A DNA stretch of 64,000 nt from Macrotis lagotis (GCF_037893015.1 NC_133658.1:427271890-427335889); one strand, 5' to 3'; positions 47,451 to 59,317 are shown, numbered from the stretch's first letter. The notes: generated by a model from the letters alone, not told the origin. Numbers and translations: made by a program.

Positions 47451-48799
47451 GCTTGGCTCTATGCTCCCTGTACCCCAGGATTAGAGCTAAAACAGCACCC
47501 ATGAACAAAAAAGCTAAAGGAGTGCTCCATATTAAAAAAAATATTTTACAGACAAAGATGACAACAATGCCACATCTGAAGAAGAAAGCAATGAAAAATC
47601 ACTCACAGGAGAAATATCAAAACAGTCTATAAATTGGATTCAAATACAAAAGCTTAGTGAAGAGCTTAAAAGAGAATTTAAAAACCAACAAAGAGAAGAA
47701 GAGAAATGGAAAAAAGAAATGAAAGTCATGGAGAAAATTATGAAGAATTAATGAAAAAAATCAACTCCATTAAAAGTAAAAATAACCAATTGTAAAAGGA
47801 AACACAGAAACTAATTGAAGAAAATAAAATCTTAAAAATTAGAATTGAACAAAAAGAAACCAATGAATCTATGAGACTACAACATTCTCTCAAACAAAAT
47901 AAAAAAGCCTGAAAAAAATTGAAAAAATGCAAAGTACCTTCTAGGGAAAACAAATGATCTGGAAAATAGATCCAGAAGAGAAAATCTACAAATTATTGAA
48001 CTACTAGAAAGCCTAGAAAATATTATGCAGGAAATAATAAGGGAAAACTGTCCAACTCTACTAGTGCAAGATAACAATATATAATCCACAGAACCTTTCC
48101 AGAAAGAGAGCCTAGGATAAAAATGCCAAGGGCTGTTATGGCCAAATTACAGAACTTTCAAAAAAAATAAGAATATTACAAGTAGCAAAAAAAAAAATTC
48201 AAATATAAGGGGAAAAGAATCAGACTAATACAGCACCTATAAGCCTCAACACTGAAGGATGGGGAGACCTAGAATGGCATATTTCAGAAAGCAAAGGACC
48301 TGGGATTACAAACCAGAATGTATTATGCCTACTATACTGTCAGGGAAAAAAGATGGGTATTCAATGAAATAGAGGACTTCCAGAATTTCCTGACAGAAAG
48401 ATCAGAATGGAACAGTGAATTCCTTCACCAAATACATGCAAGAGTTGTGTTTAAAAAAAAAGGTAAATGAAAAGGGGAAGGGAAAGAAAAGCAAAATAAA
48501 TATTAGTCAAGATTATCAAATTGATACAATCCTGAGGAAGATATAACCTAATTCTTTAGAACTTTACTTCTCTTAGGATAATTATAGGGCATAATATAAT
48601 TGAAGAGAATGAACCTAAAGTATATGGGTATAATTGGATCTTATCTCTCAATTGAAGAGGTCTAAGATGACATCACTGTATTTGAGACAAAAAGCCATGA
48701 AGAAAACGGGATGTTAACTTTAAACTTAAGTGTCTCATTATCCTTTGACTCACTTTAATCACACAGTGCTTAGCACCTTGTCTAATGAAGGCATCATAA

Positions 48800-49303
48800 A
48801 CTTCAAGGACCTGAGTCACTGTCTGTGTAATTTACAATCCTTTGTAAGGTTCTCAGGTGAGACCTCCAGAGCTTTCCAGTACTTAGAGATGTTTAAGATT
48901 CTTACAGTTAATTAGATTAGGGTTTAACCTAACCAGTGCTTCACTTAAAAAGGGGGTTAAGTACCTTGTATGGGGAGGGGGGAGATAAAGTGTGAAAGAA
49001 AATAGGCCTGGGGGGAGGGGCACAAATATTTCAAGAAATGATATGGCTTTAGATGATACTTTGGCTCCAGAGGAGGATTGTGTGTACTTGAAAGATACTT
49101 GAAAAGCGTGTAAGGTAAAAATTGATTAGAATTATAACTTGATAAAATTTGAGTCAATGCTGCTTATCAAGCAATCAAGTAATTAATCTGTGATGATATC
49201 TTGATACCAATGAGTTTTTCAAGTAATCAAATAATCAAACTGTGATTGATGATACCTGATTAATAATATTAGTGCTATAAATAACACCAAGAGAAGAGGC
49301 ACA
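48800..49303 (+). repeat. Unclassified ~480-bp segment, copy 2
   Basis: Homologous to 23925-24405 throughout. The stretch just upstream (48640-48700: 'aattgaagaggtctaagatg', 'acatcactgtatttgagaca') resembles an antisense RTE 3' end, so the insert may be composite. It contains 'tgctataaataacaccaaga' near its right end, a TATA-like word of unknown relevance. Confidence 0.65.
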
Positions 49304-50691
49304 ATTGAAAATTATATAACTTTATCTTAATTAATGGGTGGATCAAACAGCAAATGATAGAAATAATCAATAATTACATCCAAGAAAATGAAAATAATGA
49401 GAAATAATATCAAAATTTATGGGATGCGACCAAGATAGTTTTGAGGAGAAACATTATATCTCTAAATGCCTATATGAATAAATTAGAGGAGATAAATGAA
49501 TTGGGTATGCAACTATAAAAGTTAGAAAAAGAGTAAATTAAAGCTAACCAATTAAATACCATATTAGGAATTCTGAAAATCCAGGAAGAGATTAATAAAA
49601 TGGAAAGCAAGAAAACCATTGACTCATAAATACAACTAAGAGTTGGTTTTATGAAAAAGCTAATAAAATAGACAACCCTTAGGTTAATATGATTTTTAAA
49701 AAAGAAAGAAGATAACCAAATTATCAGTATCAGAAATGAAAAGAATGAACTAACCACCAATGAGAAGGAAATTTAAGAGATAATTCGGAGCTACTTTGCC
49801 AAACTGTATACCAATACATGGCATGACCTGAATGAAATGAATGAATGAATGAATATTTACAAAAAAATACAAACTGCGCAGATTAACAGAAGAGGAAATA
49901 TATACTACTTAAATAACCCCATCTCAGAAAAAGAAATTGAAGAAATCATTAATAAACTCCCTAAGAAAAAGTTTCAAGGTCCAAATGGATTTACAAAGTG
50001 AACTCTACGAAACATTTAAGGAACAATTAATTCCTGTTCTACACAAACTGTTTAAAAAAATAGGAGAGGAAGGACTTCTGCCAAACCCCTTTTATGACAC
50101 CAACATGGTGCTGATACCTAAACCAGGAAGAACCAAAATAAAGAAAATTATTGAACAATCTCCCTAATGGATAATGATGTAGAAATCTTAAATAAAATTT
50201 AAGCAAAGACACTACAGCAAGTTATTATCAGGAAAATCCAGCATGATCATGTTGAATTTATACCAGGAAGGCAGGAATGGTTCAACATTAGGAAAATACT
50301 CAACATTATTAAACATATCAACAGTAAAACCAACAGAAATCATAAAATTATCTCAATAGATTCTGAAAGTGCTTTTCATAAAATACAACATCCATTCCTA
50401 TTACACTTGAAAGTTTAGAAATAAATGGAATTTTCCTTAAAATAAAAAAAATAATATCTCTCTAAAACCATCAACACATATTATATGTAATGGGAATAAA
50501 CTTGGAGCATTTCCAATAAAATCAGGGGTGAAACAAAGAAGCACATTATCACCATTACTATTCAGTATAGTATTAGAAATGCTAGGAGTAGCAATAAGAG
50601 AAGAAAAGAAATTGAAGGAACCAGAATTGGCAACGAGGAAGCAAAACTTTAACTCTTTGCAGATGATATGATGGCATACCTAGAGAACCTG

Positions 50692-50705
50692 AGAAAATCA
50701 TTTTA
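50692..50705. repeat. Left target-site duplication of the ANKRD13A retrocopy
   Basis: 'agaaaatcatttta' matches 'agaaaatcatctta' at 54199-54212 in 13 of 14 bases. The first bases read AGAAAA, compatible with the L1 endonuclease preference (TTTT/A on the cut strand). Confidence 0.9.
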
Positions 50706-51130
50706 GGTGCCTGGGTGCTCTGCGGCGGGCGTGGCCGCCCTGGGCGCCGTTGGGCGGCTTCCTGGGGCCCCTGGAGCACCAGGCCGCCCGGGCCGCCCGG
50801 GCCGCCCTTGCTCAGCGCTCCCGCAGGCCGGGCCGCCTCCACTCTGGCCCGGCCCCGGGTGGTTCGGCCCTGCCCTTCCCCTTTTAGGACAGTTCGGGCA
50901 GAGAAGCCGCGGGCGGAGCACGCCGGCGTCGGGCCGGGAGAGCAGCGCCTGTCCCGGTCCGGGTCTTGTCCGAGGGCCGGGGCCGGCGGGCGCCGCAGCA
51001 TGTCCTGCGAGGGCAACGGCCCCAGCGGCCGCTTCCCCCTGCACGCCCTGGTCTGGAACAACGACTACCGGCAGCTGGAGAAGCGGCTGGACGGCCAGAA
51101 TGTGGAAGCCCTGGCCCCCAGAGGCCGGAC
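50706..51130 (+). other. CpG-rich leader of the retrocopy
   Basis: Very GC- and CpG-rich (for example 'gcagagaagccgcgggcgga') within an AT-rich region of about one-third GC. It is the 5' UTR and first codons of the parent mRNA. It could act as a CpG island or promoter fragment, but nothing in the sequence proves transcription. Long open frames on both strands here are a by-product of GC content. Confidence 0.8.
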
Positions 51131-53655
51131 CTTATTGCACCTGGCTGTTTCTTTGGGACACTCGGAATCGGCTAGAGTCTTGCTCTGACATACATAAAGC
51201 ATATGTCACAAAAGAAAATCGCCAGGGATGGACAGTTTTACACGAGACAGTGAGTACTGGAGACCCAGAGATGTTATATACCATTCTTCAGCATCACGAT
51301 TACCACAACACATCAATGGCTCTGGAAGGTGTTCCTGAACTGCTCCAGAAGATCCTGGAGGCACCTGATTTTTATGTTCAGATGAAGTGGGAATTCACTA
51401 GTTGAATGCCATTGGTTTCTAGGATATGTCCCAATGATGTCTGTCGCATTTGGAAAAGCGGGGCCAAACTGCGTGTGGATATCACATTGTTGGGCTTTGA
51501 AAACATGAGCTGGATAAGAGGAAGACGTAGTTTTATTTTTAAGGGAGAGGATAGCTGGGCAGAGTTGATGGAAGTTAACCCTGATGACAAAGTGGTCACG
51601 ACAGAACATTTTGACCTCTCTCAAGAAATGGAACGCTTCACGCTAGATTCCCTGAAACCCAAAGGGAGGGAGGTGGAAAGGCACCTCACATCACCGGTCA
51701 TCAATACCAGCCTTGACACTAAAAACATTGCGTTTGAAAGAACTAAATCCGGATTCTGGGGATGGAGGACAGATAAAGCAGAAGTTGTTAATGCTTACTA
51801 AGTAAAGGTATATACAGTAAACAATGTAAGTGTGATAACCAAAATACGGACAGAACATTTGACAGAGGAAGAAAAAAAGAGATATAAAGCTGATAGGAAC
51901 CCACTGGAATCCTTGCTGGGGAGCGTAGAACACCAGTTTGGTGCTCAAGGTGACCTCACCACTGAGTGTGCAACAGCAAATAACCCCATGGCTATCACGC
52001 CCGAGGAGTATTTCAATGAAGAGTTTGATTTGAAGGACCGGGACATAGAACGACCAAAGGAACTTACCATCAGAACCCAAAAGTTTAAAGCTATGCTTTG
52101 GATGTGTGAAGAGTTCCCCTTGTCTTTGGTGGAGCAGGTCATTCCCATCATTAACCTCATGGCCAGAACCAATGCCCATTTTGCTAGACTGAGAGATTTC
52201 ATCACTCTCGAGTTCCCACCTGGATTTTCTGTTAAAATCGAAATTCCATTGTTTCATGTCTTAAATGCTCGGATTACATTTGGAAATGTCAATGGCTGCA
52301 GTACTGCTGACGAGCCCATCTCACAGAGCACAGACGGGGGCCACGCTGACCCAGCCTCCCTGGTCTCGAACTTTGAGGTGGATCAGTCTGTGTCTAAAAT
52401 CCCTGAGTCTTATCACATCCAAGATAACGGCAGAAACATGCACCTGCAGGATGAGGATTACGAAATCATGCAGTTTGCCATTCAGCAGAGCTTGTTGGAA
52501 TCTAGCTTGAGTCAGGATGTTCCGGGGCTGTCTTCAAATGGGGGACTCATTAATCCACATGTCTATGATTCTCAGTATGAAAGGGCTATTCAGGAGAGTC
52601 TGCTTACTAGCTCCAATGGGCTCCAATCCAGCGCCATGGAGGTGAGGAGTTTTGACACTGATTTGCAGCTTGCTATGGAATTATCTTCCAAAGAGCTGGA
52701 GGAGCGGGAGCTTCGGCTCCAGGAGGAGGAGGCTGAGCTGCAGCAAGTCTTACGGCTGTCTCTTACTGAGAAGTAGACCCCTCCTCCCCCAGCCCGCAGT
52801 AGGGGCGTCTGGGCCCAGCACCCCGGGAAGCTGGCTGCCACGGTTGCCTTCTTTCTGAGGTGCAGCTTTCATGGGCCATTGTCTGAGAGGGTGGTGGGCC
52901 AGAGCTGCTGCATGTCTGGGCTGCGGCATCTCCAGGCTCGCACCCTAGGCCCCTGTGGGCCGGTGCTGACTCTTGGGTCACCTCTGCTCAAACCGAACCC
53001 AACCAAGGTTTGTTGGAACCTGTCTTTCAAGGAATGATGAAAAAATACTCCTGCAGTCAAGGTGCTTTATATATGTGTGCGTGTGTGTCTGTGTGTACGT
53101 GTTCATGTTACATGTGCACACACACACAACATTGATGTGAGAACAGCATGTGGTTTGTGAGGAGTTGGATGAACCTTCTCCTGGCTTACCAAAGTAACGG
53201 GTCCGTTCAGATCACCTTGCTTTCACTAGTGTCCCAAACCATCCGGAAGGAGGATTTCTGGTCTGGTGGACACTTCACTCTGATCACACTCCCGACAAAG
53301 TTCAAGAGGAGAAGGTGCAGCCTCTCAGACTGATGAAGGCCTACTCCTTCCCACGCTCTGCCACTCTGATGTTGGGGGTGGAAGGGTCCTGTGAATCCTG
53401 AGCTATGGCAGGTTACCTGTTGTGTATGGAGGATTAGGGCAGCCCAAAACCAAAATAAGAAAGCTTCCGTACAAGCCACTGTCTCCAGGGATGGAAACCT
53501 ACACCAAAGTACGTTGAGAAGTCCCAATGAGGCTGCATTCTGGAGGGAAAAGAATGGAATTAGAATTAGGTCAGCTTGTTGTTGACAAATGACTTGAACA
53601 GCCCAAAGGGAAAGTTCTAATTGCTTTTTACAGTTCAAATCAACATCTTTCTGGA

Positions 53656-53662
53656 TACATAC

Positions 53663-53716
<54 letters not shown>

Positions 53717-53724
53717 GTATATAT
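53656..53724. repeat. (ACAT)n(AT)n(GTAT)n compound microsatellite, self-complementary
   Basis: TACA repeats, then about 13 TA units, then TATG/TGTA repeats. The two arms are reverse complements, so the tract can fold into a hairpin or cruciform. It lies in the 3' UTR of the retrocopy. Confidence 0.93.
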
Positions 53725-54165
53725 CAGACTTTCTCTTTTTATTACTTTTGAAAAAAATAAAAGAAATCTACTCCCACCAGTAGCAATACAAGTATATATT
53801 TTAACCAGGTTTTCTCAGGTCTTTTTTAAATACCTTTAGCTATTTAACTATTTTGTCTAATGCTTCTGTAAATACCCACCTTGGCATCTGAGAGCACTGT
53901 GCAATATAAATGACCACACTCTACACCGTAGGTCCCGTATTTGTTCCTTTAGGAATGTTTTTTCAGCATTGAAAGAACTTGATGGGTCATCTCAGCCCCT
54001 GTGTACTCAGCCACCATTCTAGGAGTGGCCTGGACGATAGAAGGCAGGTGGTGGTTTGGAATCAGTTCAGGATCATCCGTTTTGGCTTGTTGGGAAAATG
54101 TTTCTAGTCATATAGGATGATGTTTTTAATGCCTTATAATTACTTACCTTTTGTGTAACTGTCCA

Positions 54166-54171
54166 ATTAAA
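54166..54171 (+). promoter_or_regulatory. Poly(A) signal of the retrocopied mRNA
   Basis: ATTAAA (within 'ccaattaaaattcc') lies about 19 bp before the A tail, a normal spacing for cleavage and polyadenylation of the parental transcript. Confidence 0.8.
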
Positions 54172-56504
54172 ATTCCTTCTATGCACAAGAAAAAAAAAAG
54201 AAAATCATCTTAAAAACTCCTTGAAACAATTAACAAATTCAGTAAAATTTTGGGTTATAAATAAATCATCAGCATTTCTATATATGAAGAATAAAGCCCA
54301 AGAGCAAGAGATAGAAACAGAAATTCCATTTAAAATAACTGTAGACAACAATAAATACTTGGGAATTTACCTCCCAAGACAAGCTAAGGAACTGTATGAG
54401 CCTAATTATAAAGCACTCCTCACTCAAATAAAATCAGATCTAAATATTTGGGAAAATGTCAAATTTTCATGGTTAGGTCAAGCTAACATAATAAAAATGA
54501 CAATTCTACCCAAATTAAATTACTTCTTCAGTGCCTTACCAATCAAACCACCAAATATCTACTTTACTGAGCTAGAAAAAATAGTAACAAAATTCCTTTG
54601 GAGCAATGAAAGGGCAAGAATAGCAAGGGAACTAATGAAAAAAAATGTTAAGACCTAACTCTACCAGATCTAAAACTACATTATAAAGCAGCAGTCATCA
54701 AAACTGCCTGGTACTGGTTAAGAAACAGAGTAATGGATCAGTGGATTAAGATACGTTCAAATGAAACAGCAGTACATGACTGTAGCGATCTACTCTTTTA
54801 CAAACCCAAAGACATCAGCCTCTGGGATAAGAATTAACTATTTGACAAAAATTGAAGGGAAAACTGGAAAACTGTTTGGCAAAAGCTAGACATAGATCCA
54901 CATCTCACACCCTATAGACCAAAAATCTATCTATATGATCTATAGAAAGTGGGCATTTTTGATCAAACAAGAATTAAAACACATTATAAAGCACAAAATG
55001 AATGACTTTGACTATATTAAATCAAAAAAGATTTTTACACTAATAAAATCAATCCCGCCAAAATTAGAAGGAAAAAAGAAAGCTGGGGAAAATCTTCTGA
55101 TAAATTTCCATGTACACAGAAGAAAACAAGAGAGAATTCCATATAAAACAATAAATTTCCATTTCAAGAAAACCTGTATAATATGACACTTTGTTTTCAG
55201 AGCTACCAAGCTTTTCTTTGCTTTCTTATAAGTAATCTGCTATTCACTCTTTAAGTTTTCTCCTCCTGCACCTACCCTAAAGAAAATTGCAATTGTCTAT
55301 ACATATATATATATAATGTTTATGTAAATGCAGATAGATATCTATAAATATATACATATATACAAATATATACTTCTATTACATATGTGTAAGACTGAAC
55401 TATGTTTATGTGCACCTGTCACCTGTTTCTCTGAAGATGGATAGGTAGCTTTTTCACCATAAGTCCAAGTCTTTCAGTACTTTTCTGAATCAAACAACTC
55501 ATCATTTCTTACAAGAGAGCAATATTCCAATCCAATCACATACTATATGAGAGATTGTCTATGAAAGGTTTTTCTTTAATTTTCTGAAATCTTTCTATTC
55601 TGCATAAGTTTTTTCAAACAAGAAAATTTTAATTCAAAAAAATCAAAATTATCCATTTCACACTTCAACAAAACTCTTACCTTATAATATATTTTGTCTA
55701 ATACTATTAAATCTACTTCTTTTACATCTTTTGTCCCTAGTTTCTTTGAAGTTTCTGAACTTTTTTCTTCCAAATTAACTTTATTATTATTTTTTCTAAC
55801 TCAGTAAGATAAGTTTTAAGTAATTTAATTAGTGTGGCATTGAATGGATTAGGTAAAATTGTTATTTTTATTGTATTGGCTTTCTCTATCATGAACAATA
55901 AAAATTATTTCAGTTATTTGGATCTAATTGTATTTATATAAAATGTTTTACCTTCATATTCTTATAGCTCTCATGTCTGTTTTGACAGATATACTCTCAA
56001 GTATTTTATACTGTCAAGTTATTAAACTGATCTAAAACAATATTGAATTACATTGCTGCTACCTAGTGTAGTTTCTCTATTTTTTCCTTTGATTAAATTT
56101 ATCTTAGAATTAACTTTGGAATCATAATTACTATCCCTGCTTTTTTTGCATCAGTTTTGGACCTTTATTTTAACTTTGTGTGTGTGTTCCTCATTTTTAT
56201 ATTAATTATTGAAACATATTGTTGAATTCAATTTTTTAATATGCTATCAGTTTCCATTTTATGGATAAATTTATCCCATTTGCATTCTCAACTATAATTA
56301 CTTATGTATTTTCTCCTTCCTCTTTTTTCTTACTATCCTTTCCACCCTGTTGCTGTCCTTACTCATTCCTCTGCTTTACTTCTACCTGTTCCCTTGCCCT
56401 CCTATTTCTTAATCTACCCAACCCTCCAATAGTTTTTGTAATCCTCTCCCCCATTTTATCCAGTTGCTCTCTTATTTCTTTCTAAAAATTAGAAGACTTT
56501 TATA

Positions 56505-56620
56505 TCCTTCTAGATATATGTATAATATGATATATAATTTGACATTACATATAACATACACACATGCATGCATATAAACACACATGTGTATATATGTGTA
56601 TATACATATATATGTGCATG
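56505..56620. repeat. TA/CA-rich low-complexity tract
   Basis: 'tgtataatatgatatataat', then 'acatacacacatgcatgcat' and 'tgtgtatatatgtgtatata'. Imperfect alternating purine-pyrimidine sequence. Confidence 0.8.
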
Positions 56621-57292
56621 TTACTCATTCTTTAACCATTTCCTGATGAGAGGAAAGTTCAGTATTACATAACCTCCACTTCTACCTTCTTCTGTATCAA
56701 TTTTTCCTTTTATGACTTATTTTTTTATCTCTCTCTACACAGTTTTTTTGTGTATGATAACAATCTTAAGAGTCCTGATAATATATTCAAATATTTTAAG
56801 TAAACAATATGACCTTATTGCATTCCTTATAATTGATTGTTAATGTTTAGTTTATATTTCTCCTGGATGTTATGTGTCAAATTTTCCCTTAAGTTCTGCT
56901 CTTTTTATCACATTTACCTGAACATCTTTTAGTTCATCAAATATCCATTTTTTCCATTCAGGATTATACCTAATTTTGCTGAATAAATTACCTTTGGTCA
57001 TAAGCCCAATTCTTTTGTTCCTTCTGCTTTGCCTTCTTGCTTTGGAACTTCAAGGCAATTTTCTTTGATAATTTCTTGAAATATTGAATCAAGCTTCTTT
57101 TTTTCATAATTTTCAGGTAGTCTGACTATTCTTAAATCATTTCTTCAGATCAGTTGTTTTTTCCTGATGAGATGTTTCACATTCACTTCTATTTTGTTTT
57201 ACTCTTTGGTTTTGTTTTACTCTTTCTTGGTATATTAGAACATCATTAGCTTCCTTTTGCTCAACTCTAGTTTTCAAGGAATTTATTATATT

Positions 57293-57362
57293 ATATTTTA
57301 TATCACATCATATCACATCACATCACATCATATCATATCATATCATATTATATTATATTAAT
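57293..57362. repeat. (ATCAC/ATCAT/ATTAT)n pentanucleotide array
   Basis: Runs of ATCAC pass into ATCAT and then ATTAT units, about 13 in all. The ordered substitution pattern suggests expansion from one end. Lies in the antisense ORF1 remnant. Confidence 0.88.
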
Positions 57363-58230
57363 TATATTCTTCTTTAATTTCTTGATTATTTCAGGTTGAG
57401 TGACTTTCTTATAATTTTTTTGATTTTCTTGATTAGTCATTTTTTTTCTAATTTTTCTCAATCACTCACTTGATCTTTAACATTCTTTATAAGTTCTCCT
57501 AAGAACTGTTTTTGGGCTTGGAACCATTTGACATTTCTTATTGAAAAGATGTGGCTTTTTTAGCTCCATAATTGTCCTCTAAATATGAACCCAGATCTTC
57601 TCTATCCCTATAGTAGCTAACTATGCTTGTTTCTTTCTCCTTTACTTAGTAATTTTTTATTTTTTATTTTTAGCAGCTATTAGTGTGATTAAGTTCTACT
57701 TCTGAGGCATGGAGTGTGATGTCCCAGGCCACAGGTCCTTTTTCCTATCATTTTCTAAGATCTATCAACCTTAGATTGTTCTCTACTAACTGTTGCCTAG
57801 AGCTCCTAGCCACAGGATCCTGCAAATCTTACATTCTTTGGTTCCTCTAGTAGCTGTCCTCTCTGCCCTGGAAATGCAACCAGGGACTCTGATCTCCTGC
57901 AAGTGCTAACAACCATCAGTACTCCTGCTGTTCTGTTACTGTACTCCCTAGGTGTGCAGTAGCTCCTTCTCTCCCACAGCAGCCCAGGATGTTTTTGGTA
58001 AGCACAGCTGTTCTTGGCATCCCAAAACAATGGAAGATCCTTCAGTTTTCTCCTACTCTGCCACACTGTCTATGAGATAAAAGTTTCTGAGGTTAAAGCT
58101 GTCTCCTAACCTCAGTTGTCCCCAGGGACTGCTGTTTGTTGATTCTGCAGAGTTGACCTGGCATTGTTTCTTGCCCCAAAATCCCCACATGTGGGATATC
58201 AAGGTTCCCCCAAACAAGAGACCTAGTCTT

Positions 58231-58629
58231 ATTCTGAAGAAAGAGACTAGGGAGCTCCATATTACTTATATAAATAGTTTAATAATAAAAGTGATATACT
58301 CACATTGGGCCATTCTAGGGTGATGGCTAGACCATATGTTAGAATTTCCACAGACCCCCCCCCAAAAAAAAAGCCCTATGGTAATTACAGATATCAGAAA
58401 AAGGAAAGTGGAGTTATAAAGTATGTAAGAGTTAATAGGCTGATATTTGGGGGTTTTATCTACTCATCACTAGGCTCAGTGAGTGCCATATTAGTGATGC
58501 TTTGGCTAATGTCTGAGGCATGTGAATTCTTGTACCAGTCACTGTGGTCATATACCAGTCAGTGTGTTTTCTTTTGGCTTATAATAATCTTGGTTTACAT
58601 TATTCATAGCTTTTATTGATAAGGACTCC

Positions 58630-58681
<52 letters not shown>

Positions 58682-59160
58682 GGCTTTCACTGATAGAAAG
58701 TTTTGCTAGGAAACCCACATTATTCATGACCTTTGCTTCTACAGACTTTTGCTAGGCACCATCATGGCTTTCACTGCTTAAAGGGTTCGCATTTAATTAT
58801 GACTTTCACCAATAGGGACCAGGCAAGGTATTTGCAACCCCCAGCTCTAGAAGTCTTTCCTGGGGATCTTCTCAAGTTATCTCAGGAGAATAAGTGCTTT
58901 ACCCTGACTTTTGTTTATTTCTGCTGCTTTCCTTCTCAGATGATTTTATTGTTGTTATTGTTCTTTTGTTTGTTTTGTGAAGGAAATTTGGAGAGCTGAA
59001 AGTTTTCTAATCTAATTCATCATCTTCCCAGAATCCTCTCCCTGAGAATAGGATTGCCAGGGACATGGAAAAACAAAGTTGAAGATCAGAAGAAACAAAA
59101 AATAATAATCATATTGAAAAAGATGAGAATGTAAGATCAACAATACATACATAGTTGTTT
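58231..59160. other. Non-coding stretch with degenerate tandem words and (TTA)n
   Basis: 'atggctttcactgatagaaa' (58680), 'atggctttcactgcttaaag' (58764) and 'atgactttcaccaataggga' (58799) are diverged repeats around a (TTA)n tract. An 88-codon open frame is not recognisable. Could be leader of the minus-strand L1. Confidence 0.4.
58630..58681. repeat. (TTA)n microsatellite
   Basis: About 17 uninterrupted TTA units. Confidence 0.96.
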
Positions 59161-59164
59161 AAAT

Positions 59165-59300
59165 GTGGCCTCTTCCATTCGACTGTATGCTCTTTTAGAT
59201 ACTTTTTTGTCTTTTTATCCCCAGCATTTAACACAGTGCCCAGTACAATATAGGCACATCATAAATGCTTCTTAACTTTATTTGACTTAATTTTAGTGAG
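59165..59300 (+). repeat. L2-like LINE 3' end
   Basis: 'gactgtatgctcttttagat', 'tatccccagcatttaacaca', 'gtgcccagtacaatataggc' and 'ataaatgcttcttaactt' follow the L2 3' consensus order. Confidence 0.75.
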
Positions 59301-59317
59301 TCTAAAGAAGATGATCT

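Larger units (their letters stand above)
50706..54198 (+). pseudogene. ANKRD13A: Processed pseudogene (retrocopy) of ANKRD13A
   Basis: ANKRD13A is a membrane-associated ubiquitin-binding adaptor, with N-terminal ankyrin repeats, a GPCR-chaperone-type central domain and four C-terminal ubiquitin-interacting motifs, that acts on ubiquitinated receptors. The copy is intronless. The start ATG is at 51000 ([18 protein letters not shown] follows) and the natural stop at 52774-52776. Removing one 4-bp duplication (ACAT, about 51190-51197) leaves exactly 590 codons, the length I know for human ANKRD13A. Lesions: stop at 51186 (Arg CGA to TGA), the frameshift just after it, stop at 51403 (Trp TGG to TGA), and stop at 51799 (Glu GAA to TAA). 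The four UIMs remain readable at about 52450-52503, 52572-52610, 52660-52701 and 52727-52771. A GC-rich 5' UTR (50706-50999), a 1.4-kb 3' UTR, ATTAAA at 54166-54171, an A tail at 54190-54199 and a 14-bp duplication prove L1-type retroposition. The paralogues ANKRD13B/C/D fit less well to the sequence I remember. Confidence 0.95.
46899..55160 (+). mobile_element. L1 element carrying the ANKRD13A retrocopy
   Basis: The 5' terminus 'agacttccagggtggagcca' is followed by a 5' UTR with an (AAAT)n site, then ORF1 remnants (47600-48450). An unclassified insert (48800-49303, perhaps from 48640) follows, and ORF2 resumes after the endonuclease region: linker 49310-49800, RT from 49920, and [12 protein letters not shown] at about 50655-50695. 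ORF2 is broken by the retrocopy and resumes at 54200 with a 145-codon open frame (54221-54658) reading PKLNYFFSALPIK. It stops at about 55110-55160 with no recognisable 3' UTR. The endonuclease and 3' end are therefore missing. Many stops; inactive. Confidence 0.87.
55210..58230 (-). mobile_element. Old decayed L1, 3' end to ORF1 and leader
   Basis: Antisense 3' UTR with TA-rich expansions (55290-55400), ORF2 C-terminal remnant (55576-55773), weak ORF2 pieces to about 56240, pyrimidine-rich spacer (56300-56480), and ORF1 (56880-57560, 'gatgagatgtttcacattca' shared with 41340). A leader follows to about 58230, possibly to 59030, where 'catcatcttcccagaatcct' resembles an antisense L1 5' terminus. 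ORF2 is mostly missing. Confidence 0.6.

Noticed and set aside
48800..49303. Calling the shared ~480-bp segment a solo LTR
   Set aside because: A TATA-like word is present, but I could not find convincing TG...CA termini, a poly(A) signal in the right order or a matching 4-6-bp duplication; left unclassified.
50707..50999. In-frame upstream extension of the ANKRD13A frame before the ATG at 51000
   Set aside because: The extension is 5' UTR of the parent mRNA. Family similarity begins only at the ATG at 51000, and the count to the natural stop gives 590 codons from there.
50582..51061. Long GC-rich minus-strand open frames (159 and 113 codons) opposite the retrocopy leader
   Set aside because: They follow from high GC content (few stop codons) over the ANKRD13A 5' UTR; composition is Pro/Gly/Arg-rich with no motif, and they begin or end in unrelated L1 sequence.
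51691..52257. 188-codon minus-strand open frame
   Set aside because: Shadow of the ANKRD13A coding strand.
57293..57362. CRISPR-like or satellite array
   Set aside because: Contiguous 5-bp units without spacers; a simple repeat in a eukaryotic genome.
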